From an uncultured Lachnospiraceae bacterium (GTDB lineage Bacteria > Bacillota > Clostridia > Lachnospirales > Lachnospiraceae): DNA of 64,000 nucleotides. Numbering within the stretch: position 1 is the first letter of the stretch; the number at the start of each line of letters is the position of its first letter. The position numbers and the translations under genes are program-made. The stretch spans positions 1-64,000 of the forward strand of contig CAJUDM010000002.1 in assembly GCA_910584915.1 (NCBI GenBank), in the 5' to 3' direction. The notes beneath the pieces were generated by a model, which had not been told where the DNA came from, did not search any database, and worked only from the letters and a program-made list of their open reading frames with translations. This document shows positions 52,008 through 60,724 of the stretch, in pieces.

Positions 52008-53291
52008 TCACATTCCCTTCCCCACCAGTTCCTGTACATCTACAGGGACATCAGAACATTTATAAGCTCTGTCACCTTTCTTGAGATACGCATCCTCCAC
52101 ACAGCCGCCCGCGATCTCAGGATTGGGATGACCATAACAGCCCAGATCCAGCATCAGCCCCACGTTTTCTCCATAGGGCTCCTCCCCCGTCGGCGTGATC
52201 ACCATCTTTTCCAGACATTCTGTCAATCCCGTTCCGTGGCAGGTGCTGTACATATGGAATTGCTTCATATTCTGCCCATCGATCTCCTGCGTCGCAAAAT
52301 AATCCCTCGCCGCAAGGTCGATCAGGTTCGTCGCAAGTCCGCCCTCGCAAACTTTATAGATCATTTCTTCCGCCCGGCGGTACGCCTCATTCATGCAGTC
52401 AAAATACTGCTTCTGGAGTTCAGAGCGTTCCCCCATAACGAAAGCTCTGCGGCAGACTCCCTTATACCCCTCAAAACTGGGGCTGCAGCCGATCTGTACG
52501 ATCTCACCCCTGTTGATCACACGGCTGCCCGCCGGCCCGATCACCGTTCTGCAGCGTTCTGCGGAGTTTACGATCGTATCAAAGCCGAATCCGTTTCCTC
52601 CGAGCGTTTTGACCGTAAAATCGCCTACCGCCGCGATCTCACTCTCCCGCAGGCCCGGTTTTGCAACCGCAAGCATCGCTCTGACCGCCGCACAGGCAAT
52701 GGTATCTGCCTGCTCCATACATTTCATTTCGCTCTCCGATTTTTCATAGCGAAGCTCCTCCAAAATATCTGCCGCATCCACCACTTCCGCGCCGTCAAAT
52801 CCCTCTCTCAGGAAATCCATGAACTGCGCCGGGATCAGGTCCGCAGCAGTCATATAACCGATCCGCCTGACATTATGCCCGATGTAGTCCAATATGATCT
52901 CATTCAGATTACCGCGCTCCACGCCCTCATAATACTCATCGGGAATACTGAATTCATTTACAAACTCCGTTTTCAATCCCAGCCCGGCCTCTCTCGCCAT
53001 CACGCCCGATTCCGGTCCCGCGAGAAGAAGCGGTCGTTTTCCGGGCGCAATCACGCCGCTCGCCCGTTCAATCGTCGGATTATATCCGGTAAGGTAAATC
53101 CCATCTCCCGGCATTTCCCGATACCAGAAGAAAAATCCCATATCGATATCCCGCTTCTCAAGCTGCTCCCACACCCTTTTATACCGCTCCTCATACTCTG
53201 ACAGGGGAATCTTGAAATCCTTGTCTATCTTCCCCTCATATGCCTGAATAATTTCTGTAACTTTTTTCCAGTCGTTTCCTGTTAAATTCAT
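52008..53291 (-). CDS. Creatinase/M24-fold hydrolase, probably not metal-dependent
   Basis: 427 residues with the two-domain prolidase/creatinase layout: an N-terminal domain (1-180), then the pita-bread domain. In metal-dependent members the strand pair reads ..D.G....GY..D.TR; here it is IVQIGCSPSFEGYKGVCRR, with Gly268 and Val279 at the two Asp positions. H352 in CHGTGL and a Glu in GCVEDAY (E399) remain. Creatinase itself works without metal on this fold. First gene of the ABC operon, so it may cleave the imported compound. The ATG at 53291 follows GGAG; the frame further up is AT-rich leader. Annotated as Xaa-Pro peptidase by simple similarity, but that activity is doubtful. Confidence 0.75.
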   Translation of the reverse strand: MNLTGNDWKKVTEIIQAYEGKIDKDFKIPLSEYEERYKRVWEQLEKRDIDMGFFFWYREMPGDGIYLTGYNPTIERASGVIAPGKRPLLLAGPESGVMAREAGLGLKTEFVNEFSIPDEYYEGVERGNLNEIILDYIGHNVRRIGYMTAADLIPAQFMDFLREGFDGAEVVDAADILEELRYEKSESEMKCMEQADTIACAAVRAMLAVAKPGLRESEIAAVGDFTVKTLGGNGFGFDTIVNSAERCRTVIGPAGSRVINRGEIVQIGCSPSFEGYKGVCRRAFVMGERSELQKQYFDCMNEAYRRAEEMIYKVCEGGLATNLIDLAARDYFATQEIDGQNMKQFHMYSTCHGTGLTECLEKMVITPTGEEPYGENVGLMLDLGCYGHPNPEIAGGCVEDAYLKKGDRAYKCSDVPVDVQELVGKGM

Positions 53292-53325
53292 ATTTTCTCC
53301 GCCTTTCTCTATTATTATAATATTT

Positions 53326-53354
53326 ATAATAATTATTTTTATAATATTTGTCAA
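53326..53354 (-). promoter_or_regulatory. Promoter of the M24-ABC-ROK operon
   Basis: Minus-strand TTGACA (53349-53354) and TATTAT (53326-53331) with 17 bases between. The region around the -10 is built of repeated ATTATAA/TTATAAT pieces (53311-53346) that make overlapping palindromes, a plausible operator for the ROK regulator encoded at the operon end. Promoter seen; operator inferred. Confidence 0.7.
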
Positions 53355-53421
53355 GATATTTTTAATAATTTGGAGCAAAAATGCGCTGAAGATATCTTTG
53401 CAGATGGCGTCAGCACAGCTG

Positions 53422-53460
53422 TAACAAAAAATCCTGCCACCCGGAATGAGTGACAGGATC
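53422..53460 (-). terminator. Terminator of metQ
   Basis: On the minus strand ATCCTGTCAC and GTGGCAGGAT pair (10 bp, one wobble) around TCATTCCGG-type loop, followed by TTTTTTGTT. Located 42 bases after the metQ stop. Confidence 0.88.
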
Positions 53461-53501
53461 GAATCTCTGACATTTTCGCATATTCAGTTAATATCTGCTG
53501 T

Positions 53502-54434
53502 TTAGTCGAACGGAATCACCGCGCCGTCATAATTATCGTTGATATACTGCCTGATCTCATCGGATTTCAGTACATCCACCAGGGCTTTGATCCCTTCATT
53601 ATTTTCATTGCCTTCTTTTACCGCAATGACATTCACATATGTCTTAGCCGCTTCGGAATCAGCGCTCTCATAGGCGATGGAATCCTTCGCCACGCTGAAA
53701 TCTGCCTGCAGGGCGTAGTTCCCGTTCAATACAACGTAAGCCACCTCTTCCACGACTCTCGGCACCTGTGCCGCCTCCAGTTCCTTAATCTCAAGGTTGT
53801 GAGGGTTCTCCGCGATATCCTGAACGGTTGCCGTCAGGCCCGCGCCTTCTTTCAATGTGATCAGCCCGTTGTCCTGCAGGAGGAGCAGCGCCCTCGCCTC
53901 GTTTGTCGTATCGTTGGGTACCGCGATCACATCGCCTTCCGCCACTTCATCCAGCGTTTTCTTTGTGCCCGGATAAATCCCAAAAGGTTCATAATGGATA
54001 CCGCCCGCGTTTACAAGGCTTGTTCCTCTCTCCGCGTTGAATTCTTCAAGATAGGGAATATGCTGGAAATAGTTCGCATCCAGCTCGCCGCTGTCTACCA
54101 CCTGGTTCGGCAGGACATAATCGTCAAAGACCTTGATCTCCAGATCCCAGCCCTGTTCTGCAAGGATCGGCTTTGCCGCCTCCAGGATCTCGGCATGGGG
54201 TGTGGGGGATGCCGCTACTGTGATGGTCCCTTTTTCCTCCGCCGGCGCTGCTTCTTCAGCTGTCTCCTCCTCCGGCGCCGCCTCACCATCTCCTTCTTCC
54301 GCTGCCGAAGCATCCTGTGACTCTTCCGACGCCGCTGCCTCTGCCGCCGTATCGTCCGCAGTGCCGCCGCAGCCGGTCAATACGCCCGCCGCCAGCACAC
54401 CGGTCAATAGAACTGCCAGTACTTTTTTCTTCAT
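53502..54434 (-). CDS. MetQ/NlpA-family substrate-binding lipoprotein
   Basis: 310 residues. Signal MKKKVLAVLLTGVLAAGVLTG with lipid-attachment Cys22, a long Ala/Glu linker (about 25-70), then the NlpA domain (ITVAASPTPHAEIL, YFQHIPYLEEFNAERGTSLV, IAVPNDTTNEARALLLLQ). Family members bind methionine or related compounds. The ATG at 54434 follows GAGGAGG. No metN or metI gene is beside it, so the transporter partner must lie elsewhere. It is the only gene between two regulatory sites and a terminator, a single-gene unit. Confidence 0.88.
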   Translation of the reverse strand: MKKKVLAVLLTGVLAAGVLTGCGGTADDTAAEAAASEESQDASAAEEGDGEAAPEEETAEEAAPAEEKGTITVAASPTPHAEILEAAKPILAEQGWDLEIKVFDDYVLPNQVVDSGELDANYFQHIPYLEEFNAERGTSLVNAGGIHYEPFGIYPGTKKTLDEVAEGDVIAVPNDTTNEARALLLLQDNGLITLKEGAGLTATVQDIAENPHNLEIKELEAAQVPRVVEEVAYVVLNGNYALQADFSVAKDSIAYESADSEAAKTYVNVIAVKEGNENNEGIKALVDVLKSDEIRQYINDNYDGAVIPFD

Positions 54435-54539
54435 AATGTTTCCTCCTCTTATCTGTGCTCTGCAGACACCCGGCCGGCACGCCTTCTGTATACTGCCGCT
54501 GTCCGTTTTCAAATGCCTGCTCTGTCTGTCAACATGAAG

Positions 54540-54568
54540 AGTATACATCCATTTCAAAAAAAGCGCAA
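54540..54568 (-). promoter_or_regulatory. Promoter of metQ
   Basis: Minus-strand TTGCGC (54563-54568) and TATACT (54540-54545), spacer 17, about 105 bases before the start codon. The leader holds no SAM or T-box features I can recognise. Confidence 0.7.
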
Positions 54569-54583
54569 ATACACGAAACCTTT

Positions 54584-54614
54584 ATTGGGCTATAGGTTTT
54601 ACCTATAGCCCAAT
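54584..54614. promoter_or_regulatory. Perfect 14-bp palindrome, probable LysR-type operator
   Basis: ATTGGGCTATAGGT (54584-54597) and its exact complement ACCTATAGCCCAAT (54601-54614) flank three T residues. It sits 16 bases upstream of the metQ -35 box and 17 bases after the LysR stop. No T-run on either strand argues against a terminator, while the ATAGGT-T3-ACCTAT core fits a LysR-type dyad. Control of metQ by the neighbouring LysR protein is inferred. Confidence 0.6.
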
Positions 54615-54630
54615 ACTATGCTACAATACT

Positions 54631-55536
54631 TTACATTGCCATCTCCTGGTATTTTTTCAGTTCCTCAATATACAGCCTCCCGATCTTACTCGCCCTCTGC
54701 CCTTTTCTCATGATATAGCCGATGCGCATCCGCTCCGTCTCTCTCAACGGCACTGCCATATAATCGCTGCCGTTTAACTCCTCACAGATTATACCGGAAC
54801 AGAGCGTATAGGCATTCAATCCCACCATCAAATTCAGGAGCGTTGCCCTGTCATTGGCCTTGATCAGCCTTTTATACTCATAATCGCTTTTCATCTCCTC
54901 CGCCAGAAACAGGGAGTGATATTTCCCCTGGTCAAAAGAGAGGCAGGGATAGTCGTCCAGTTCCTCCATCGAGATCGCATCCCGCCCTGCCAACGGATGT
55001 CCCGACCAGAGATAGACAAAAGTATTGCAGGAAAACAGCTCCTTAAACTCCAGTCCGTTTTCCTGTATCATCTTTATCATAACCTTTTCGTTAAAGTCAT
55101 TCAGATATAATACGCCTATCTCGCTCTTAAATGACCTGACATTCGCGATGACATCGTAGGTCGTCGTCTCATGAACCGCATACTCGTAGCGCTCCATCCC
55201 CAGTTTTTTTACAGTCTCGACAAACGCTTTCACCGCGAAGGTATAGTGCTGGGTGGAAACACTGAATTTCTCTTTTTTCTTTTTATCGATATATCTGCTC
55301 TGCAAAAGCGCAAACTGCTCCGTCACCTGTCTCGCATATCCCAGGAACTCCTCGCCCTCCTGCGTAAGGCTGATACCGCGGTTTGAACGCAGGAAGATCT
55401 CGATCCCCGTTTCCGCCTCCAGTTCTTTCATCGTCTCCGACAAACTCGGCTGAGAGATAAAAAGCTGTTTTGCCGCCTCATTCATGGAGCCGCAGTCTGC
55501 AATTGTCAGGGCATATCTTAATTGCTGCAGAGTCAA
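54631..55536 (-). CDS. LysR-family transcriptional regulator
   Basis: 301 residues. N-terminal winged helix MTLQQLRYALTIADCGSMNEAAKQLFISQPSLSETMKELE, linker helix and a LysR substrate-binding domain to the end. Upstream of metQ in the same direction with a perfect palindrome between the two, so metQ is the likely target. The co-inducer is unknown. Confidence 0.9.
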   Translation of the reverse strand: MTLQQLRYALTIADCGSMNEAAKQLFISQPSLSETMKELEAETGIEIFLRSNRGISLTQEGEEFLGYARQVTEQFALLQSRYIDKKKKEKFSVSTQHYTFAVKAFVETVKKLGMERYEYAVHETTTYDVIANVRSFKSEIGVLYLNDFNEKVMIKMIQENGLEFKELFSCNTFVYLWSGHPLAGRDAISMEELDDYPCLSFDQGKYHSLFLAEEMKSDYEYKRLIKANDRATLLNLMVGLNAYTLCSGIICEELNGSDYMAVPLRETERMRIGYIMRKGQRASKIGRLYIEELKKYQEMAM

Positions 55537-55609
55537 TTCCTGTTTCCTCTCCTGTTTTCAACAATACTCTTCGCGGACATGTGCCGGTCAGGCATACCTG
55601 AACGGATAT

Positions 55610-55915
55610 TTACAGGATTTTGTCCATATCTACCGGTTCATAACGGCTGAATATCTTATCTTTTCCGCAGACATGCTTCGTTCCGTCCGCATCTATAATA
55701 ATATAGTCATCCTCGTTGATAAATGTTCGCCCCCTGCGGTGAAAAATATAGGGACACACGATCGAGCCATCCGGCTTTGTCACTTTGACTAGGGAGTCCG
55801 TAACGATCCATATCTTTGTCACAATATCCGACCACAACTCATATCCGTCCTCCAGGCCCTGGCCCTCCTCATACTTTACTACTTCCGCCTCTATCGGTGT
55901 TCTCCTGCATTTCAT
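55610..55915 (-). CDS. Small protein, PGDYG-like
   Basis: 101 residues: MKCRRTPIEAEVVKYEEGQGLEDG, later RTFINEDDYIIIDADGTKHVCGKDKIFSRYEPV. The final part matches the pattern of the PGDYG family (gdyii..dG....v....F...Y), known mostly from phage and phage-derived genes. AAAGGAGG lies 6 bases before the ATG, a strong ribosome site. No phage genes surround it. Function unknown; possibly a domesticated remnant of a prophage. Confidence 0.55.
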   Translation of the reverse strand: MKCRRTPIEAEVVKYEEGQGLEDGYELWSDIVTKIWIVTDSLVKVTKPDGSIVCPYIFHRRGRTFINEDDYIIIDADGTKHVCGKDKIFSRYEPVDMDKIL

Positions 55916-56030
55916 AACGGCCTCCTTTCCCGCGCTTCACGTGCAGTTATATTTATGATTGTCTGATTCCAGTATAATACATTTCCGATCCTTTGACAAA
56001 GCTTTCTTTACACTCAGGTCATGTCCGCGC

Positions 56031-56058
56031 AACAGTTCAGCCGGATGGCTAAACTGTT
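56031..56058. repeat. Copy of the AACAGTTCAGCC palindrome
   Basis: AACAGTTCAGCC, loop GGAT, GGCTAAACTGTT: 12-bp arms with one mismatch. The right arm includes part of the TAA stop codon (56057-56059) of the DUF4422 gene, exactly as at 36818-36820. Confidence 0.8.
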
Positions 56059-57145
56059 ACATACCCGTTTTCATCACCCGCATCGCCACCTGCCACGCCG
56101 GCTCCGTGATCAGGCCGCCCTCCAAAAGTTCTCTATCCTCCTCTGTCTTCTCCCCTCTGCTCTCACGCATCACCGCCATATTCAGTGCCTTAAACAGGGA
56201 AATGAGTTTCTTCATATTGCGTTCCCGGTCCAGAATACAGCTCCCCAGAAATCTGCGCTCAAACTCGCAGGTGGAAATGATCTGCATACAGATCCGCAAC
56301 TCACCGGTGATATCGGACGCCTCCATCAGAATATCCGGCCGCTTCTCAAAACATTCCAGAAAGTAGTCCTTTGCTCCCTGCACGTCTCCCTGCGCAAAAA
56401 ACTGCGCCAGAGTCCGCTTTGCCTCACCGGTCTCAAACTTTTCCCCGATGATCGCGATCCGGCACTCGTAAGAACGCAGTTTATTTACCTGTACCCAGAC
56501 CATCAGCAAAAATTCAGACAAAAACCCGAAGACGCGTTTTCGATATCCATCATAACCCGTCATATCGATCCGCTTCTGAACCTCAAACAAAATATCAAAC
56601 AGCCAGCTGCAGTATCTGTCATAAAGTCCCTTCGGCATCACGCAGATGTTGCCGAAGTAGACCTTATCGCCGTGCACCAGTCTCTCAAAGCATTCATGAT
56701 ACGACGGATATTTTTCCCGTATGACTTCCCCTGTCATCTGCAGATCGCGCAGATTGTGATCCACCGCAAAACCATCATAATAATTGCTGTGAAGGGTGAG
56801 CTGCTGCGTTGTGATCAGATCATGATCCTGTAAGATTCTTTCACAATCCCGTTCCGTCAAAAGCCTCTCCGGGGCATCTCCTCTGTCGCGTATCACGGGA
56901 AAGCGCCTGTAGTGACAAATCCCCACATATTCTGTATCGCTCCTGTGCTTCCACACCCAGTACATGCCTGTCAGTTCGCTGAAATAAGGATTCTGCGCCG
57001 AGATATTGTCATCCCCGTCATCATCACGCAGATAAGATTCGTCCAGCGTCCCTCTCAGGGCATGGCCCGCCTGCAGGGGGATATACATATCGTTCTCCGG
57101 CTGTTCAAATAATTTATGGGTGATGACATAGATTTTTGTGGACAT
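56057..57145 (-). CDS. DUF4422 protein, putative glycosyltransferase
   Basis: 362 residues beginning STKIYVITHKLFEQPENDMYIPLQAG, then NPYFSELTGMYWVWKH and YVGICHYRRF, the diagnostic motifs of DUF4422 (capsule and LPS-type transferases). The last 130 residues, from about 233, are an extension rich in Glu and Arg. Usually found within polysaccharide clusters; here alone. Donor and acceptor unknown. Confidence 0.82.
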   Translation of the reverse strand: MSTKIYVITHKLFEQPENDMYIPLQAGHALRGTLDESYLRDDDGDDNISAQNPYFSELTGMYWVWKHRSDTEYVGICHYRRFPVIRDRGDAPERLLTERDCERILQDHDLITTQQLTLHSNYYDGFAVDHNLRDLQMTGEVIREKYPSYHECFERLVHGDKVYFGNICVMPKGLYDRYCSWLFDILFEVQKRIDMTGYDGYRKRVFGFLSEFLLMVWVQVNKLRSYECRIAIIGEKFETGEAKRTLAQFFAQGDVQGAKDYFLECFEKRPDILMEASDITGELRICMQIISTCEFERRFLGSCILDRERNMKKLISLFKALNMAVMRESRGEKTEEDRELLEGGLITEPAWQVAMRVMKTGM

Positions 57146-57338
57146 TGATTTTTCCTATCTGTATTTTTCCGATCTGCGCTTCTTTCTATCTGTGCTCTTC
57201 CAGTACTTTTTAAAGTTCAGCTTCTGACTGCGCCCTGTCCGGCATAAACCTCTGTACAGGCTTCGCGGTTTCGCTCTTCCGTCAATGCTCCGAAGTCTGA
57301 AGCAACACCGTTGCCCTTTAATAACCTAAATTATACTC

Positions 57339-57566
57339 CACTTTTATCTTATGTTCAATAAATGAAATAATATAAAGTGATAAGTTAAATAATCCCATAT
57401 TTTTATCTGTGCCACACAAAATTTATGTTGATAAGAAAAGCGAAATTATCTTTAACAGAAGTAAAAGAAAGTTTTATTATCATCCAGATTTGTGCTACAA
57501 TGGAGAAAATTATATCACCATTGGGGGATCGACTTATGGAAAAGGCAACTTCTCCTCGAGCAACAG
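57339..57566 (+). repeat. 5' block shared with the sulfatase gene (copy 1)
   Basis: Two pieces recur in front of the sulfatase gene: 57339-57392 (cf. 60725-60779) and 57463-57566 (cf. 60908-61010), the latter running through the -10-like TACAAT, the leader, the ATG and about ten codons. Most of the bases agree. The 57146-57338 part of the intergenic region holds nothing I recognise. Together the blocks are the promoter and 5' end of the AAA-ATPase gene. Confidence 0.75.
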
Positions 57567-59149
57567 AAAAAAGGAATATTTCCGGAAAATATATCAATAT
57601 TGGAAACGAAGGCTTTGAGTCCATCAGAAACGGCGAATATGTTGACAAGTCAAAGCTGATCTGTTTTGTCAACTCCTGTTTAAACACGCCGCAAAAACTC
57701 ATCTGTGTCAGCAGACCAAGAAGATTCGGCAAATCTTTTGCCACAAAAATGCTGTGCGCCTACTACACCAGAGGCTGTGATTCGCTGAAATTATTTGAAG
57801 ATCTCGATATCGCAGGCGATATATCTTTCAGAAAGCATTTAAACAAGTATGACGTTTTATATCTGGACATCACACTGTTTCTTTCCACTATAGCCCAGGA
57901 TGAACATTTAGTGGATCATATGGAGGTCGCGATCATCAAGGATCTCGCAGAATTCTATCCGGTTGCAGAAGGACAGCACAATCTGGTCGATGCATTAAGA
58001 AAAATCAATGAACTTACCGGGGATAAAATGATATTGATCATAGACGAATGGGATGCCATGTTTCGGGAATGCAGAGATCAAAATAAAATTCTAGATCAAT
58101 ATATCCTGTTGCTTCGCTCCCTTTTTAAAAGCAGCCTGACAGACCGCCTGTTTGCGGGCGTCTATATGACGGGGATCCTTCCCATCAAAAAATACGGGCA
58201 TGAGTCAGCCGTCAGCGATTTCTACGAATACAGCATGGTAGAACCCAGACCGCTGCAGAGTTATATTGGTTTTACGGAAGAAGAAGTAGGCGCACTATGT
58301 GAAAAGTATCAAATGGAATTTCAGATGATGAAAAAATGGTACGATGGATACCATGTCGGAGATATCCACGTCTATAACCCCAAATCCGTAATGGAGTCCA
58401 TTTTGAGGAATACGTACAGCAATTACTGGACAAAGACAGAGACTTACGAAGCGCTGCGGGATTATATCGATATGAACTTTGACGGATTGAAAGATGCCAT
58501 CATCGATATGTTGGGAGAACAATCCCTGGAAGTAGATACCGGCTCCTTTCAAAACGACATGACCTCCATGAAAAGCCGGGACGATGTGCTTACGCTGCTG
58601 ATCCATCTCGGATATCTTGCATATAACGAAAAAAATCGGACTGTCTTCATACCGAATACTGAAATAAGAGAAGAATTTGTGAGGGCAATAAAAAACGGCA
58701 ACAGAAAAGAACTGATGAAAGCCGTTATGAGGTCTGATGCTCTGCTTTCAGCTACATGGGCGGCAGACGGGAAAAAAGCCGCCGAAATCATCGGTGATAT
58801 CCACAATGAAGAAACCTCTCCTAATTTCTACAATAACGAACAGGCTCTTCGCAGCGTGATAAAAACGGCTTATTTAAGCAGTGTAGACCATTATACGAGA
58901 ATGGAAGAACTACCCGCCGGAAAGGGGTATGCGGATATCGTGTTCTGGCCGAGGCAGGGCACTGTCCATCCACCAATCATTGTAGAATTAAAGTGGAGTA
59001 AAACGGAAAAAGCAGCTCTTCAGCAAATAAAAGATAAAAATTATCCGGCAGTGCTTTCCGGTTATAAAGGGGATATCCTGCTGGTGGGAGTGGCGTACAA
59101 TACAGATACGAAAAGCCACTCATGTGCTATTGAAAAAATAACAGTTTAA
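57536..59149 (+). CDS. AAA ATPase with PD-(D/E)XK nuclease domain
   Basis: 537 residues. Walker A CVSRPRRFGKSFATKM near residue 50 and Walker B MILIIDEWDAMF belong to the AAA-ATPase-like (PF09820) family. The C-terminal third has the PDDEXK_9 nuclease pattern (GKGYADIVFWP ... IIVELKWSKTEKAALQQI). The ATG at 57536 is used, because the matching start in front of the sulfatase gene is preserved and the ATG at 57500 is ATA there. The family is abundant and often duplicated in Clostridia and Bacteroidetes; a defence or mobile-DNA role is suspected but not shown. Confidence 0.88.
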   Translation: MEKATSPRATEKRNISGKYINIGNEGFESIRNGEYVDKSKLICFVNSCLNTPQKLICVSRPRRFGKSFATKMLCAYYTRGCDSLKLFEDLDIAGDISFRKHLNKYDVLYLDITLFLSTIAQDEHLVDHMEVAIIKDLAEFYPVAEGQHNLVDALRKINELTGDKMILIIDEWDAMFRECRDQNKILDQYILLLRSLFKSSLTDRLFAGVYMTGILPIKKYGHESAVSDFYEYSMVEPRPLQSYIGFTEEEVGALCEKYQMEFQMMKKWYDGYHVGDIHVYNPKSVMESILRNTYSNYWTKTETYEALRDYIDMNFDGLKDAIIDMLGEQSLEVDTGSFQNDMTSMKSRDDVLTLLIHLGYLAYNEKNRTVFIPNTEIREEFVRAIKNGNRKELMKAVMRSDALLSATWAADGKKAAEIIGDIHNEETSPNFYNNEQALRSVIKTAYLSSVDHYTRMEELPAGKGYADIVFWPRQGTVHPPIIVELKWSKTEKAALQQIKDKNYPAVLSGYKGDILLVGVAYNTDTKSHSCAIEKITV

Positions 59150-59177
59150 GTTATAGTAGTACAGGAGCTTTAAACTT

Positions 59178-59222
59178 CACTCAAAACTTCGCTCATTTTT
59201 TTGAGAGAAGTTTGAGTGTTTT
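59178..59222 (+). terminator. Terminator of the AAA/PD-(D/E)XK gene
   Basis: CACTCAAAACTTC (59178-59190) pairs with GAAGTTTGAGTG (59207-59218), one bulged base, followed by TTTT. Located 29 bases after the stop. Confidence 0.8.
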
Positions 59223-59354
59223 GATCGCCTGACATAGTAAATTTTTTATATTTCTGTGATTCTTTCTCCTCATTTTAACCGCCATAGCCCGTGCTATCTA
59301 TGTATGACATAGTCTGGAAAATAATAACCCATAAACGATTGACATAGGAACATT

Positions 59355-59392
59355 TTTAGGATAATATAAAATTTAGTTTATATTATCCTAAA
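59355..59392 (+). promoter_or_regulatory. Palindromic operator before the AAA_14/DUF4143 gene
   Basis: TTTAGGATAATATAAA (59355-59370) and TTTATATTATCCTAAA (59377-59392) are exact complements over 16 bases with a 6-base loop. It lies 31 bases before the start codon and overlaps any TATATT-like -10, a good place for a repressor. The gene product itself has a winged-helix-like middle part and could bind here. Operator role inferred. Confidence 0.55.
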
Positions 59393-59423
59393 TTTTTGAA
59401 TCATTCAGAATGGAGATCAAACC

Positions 59424-60650
59424 ATGAAATACATGAAGCGCGCTCTGGAGCGCAAATTTTTACACATGAGTTCCTTTTTTAAGGCCATCCTCGTAACAGG
59501 TGCAAGGCAAGTCGGGAAAACAACAATGTTAAAGCATTTAGCAATGGAACAGAGCCGTACTTATGTTTCTATGGACAATACGATGGCACGAACTCTAGCA
59601 AAGTCCGACCCGATATTGTTTTTTCAAACTTATAAACCGCCGATCATTATTGATGAAATACAGAAGGCACCTGAATTGTTTGAGCAGATTAAAATTATGT
59701 GTGATGAGAGTGAAGAACGGGGACTGTTTTGGCTGACCGGATCACAGCAGTTTAAAATGATGAAAAATATCCGCGAAACACTGGCTGGCAGGATCGGAAT
59801 TCTGGAACTGTACAGCCTCTCAAAGAATGAGGTGGAGGAGCTTGCTTTTCCGAATGAAATGGATTTCTCCCTGCACTGTTTACTGGCAAGGCAGTCACTG
59901 ACAAAAAAGAATGATATTGTTCAGGTTTTTGAACATATCTGGCGCGGAGGTATGCCGGATGCGATCGAAGCAGATTCGGAACAAAGGCAGGAATACTTCA
60001 ATTCCTACATTGAGACATATCTCATGCGGGATGTCGCCGAAGAAGGAGGAATTACCGACACAGTCCGTTTTTACAAATTTATGAAGGCCTGTGCCGCATC
60101 GACCGCGGAGCAGGTCAATTATAGGACATTAGCGGAAGCAGCAGAAATATCTCAGCCCACGGCAAAGGAATGGGTGCGTCTTCTGCAGGGTTTAGGTATT
60201 ATTTATCTGTTGCAGCCATATGCCAACAATGAACTGAAACGGCTTGCCAAAACTCCAAAGTTGTATTTTTGTGATACAGGATTGTGCGCTTATCTGTCCA
60301 TGTGGCTTACCCGTGATACGCTTATGGAGGGGGCGGCAAGCGGGCACTATTTTGAGAACCACGTAGTGATAGAGCTGGTTAAAAATTTCGCTTATGCGCC
60401 TTCGAAGATAAATCTGACTTATTACCGGGATTCGAATGCGAAAGAGATCGATGTGTTTGTGGAAGAAAACGGCAGGATCCATCCGCTGGAAATTAAAAAA
60501 TCCGCAAACCCTGACAGGCGCGAAGTTAAGAAATATGAATTGCTTGACAAAGCAAAACTGGAGCGGGGGAGCGGCGGTATTGTCTGTATGTGTGAGGAAG
60601 TTATTCCGATAGATGATAAAAATTGTTTCATTCCCTGCAATTTGATATGA
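59424..60650 (+). CDS. AAA_14 ATPase with DUF4143 domain
   Basis: 408 residues. Walker A GARQVGKTTM (26-35), Walker B IIIDEIQKAP (about 73-82), LTGSQQF, then a DUF4143 C-terminal domain with a winged-helix-like part (AEAAEISQPTAKEWVRLLQGLG) and a PD-(D/E)XK-like tail (REIDVFVEENGRIHPLEIK type, read here as AKEIDVFVEENGRIHPLEIK). Adjacent to another AAA ATPase of a different family. Function unknown in this common family. Preceded by an exact 16-bp palindrome. Confidence 0.88.
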   Translation: MKYMKRALERKFLHMSSFFKAILVTGARQVGKTTMLKHLAMEQSRTYVSMDNTMARTLAKSDPILFFQTYKPPIIIDEIQKAPELFEQIKIMCDESEERGLFWLTGSQQFKMMKNIRETLAGRIGILELYSLSKNEVEELAFPNEMDFSLHCLLARQSLTKKNDIVQVFEHIWRGGMPDAIEADSEQRQEYFNSYIETYLMRDVAEEGGITDTVRFYKFMKACAASTAEQVNYRTLAEAAEISQPTAKEWVRLLQGLGIIYLLQPYANNELKRLAKTPKLYFCDTGLCAYLSMWLTRDTLMEGAASGHYFENHVVIELVKNFAYAPSKINLTYYRDSNAKEIDVFVEENGRIHPLEIKKSANPDRREVKKYELLDKAKLERGSGGIVCMCEEVIPIDDKNCFIPCNLI

Positions 60651-60724
60651 TATTTAAAAATAGTAATCAATGAGCATAATCCTGTGCATAAATTTTTATA
60701 CTGTCAAAAATACTATGGATGCCC

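Noticed and set aside
51945..53201. 418-codon open frame on the plus strand
   Set aside because: Antisense to the M24-fold hydrolase gene, whose motifs and operon position are clear. No ribosome site.
54435..54583. Riboswitch in the metQ leader
   Set aside because: The leader of about 100 bases shows no SAM-I, T-box or other core I know; the strong palindrome is upstream of the promoter, so it acts on DNA rather than RNA.
57425..57535. Longer N terminus for the AAA/nuclease protein
   Set aside because: The extra 37 codons lie over the promoter-like TACAAT and leader. The duplicated copy keeps the ATG at 57536 but changes the one at 57500 to ATA.
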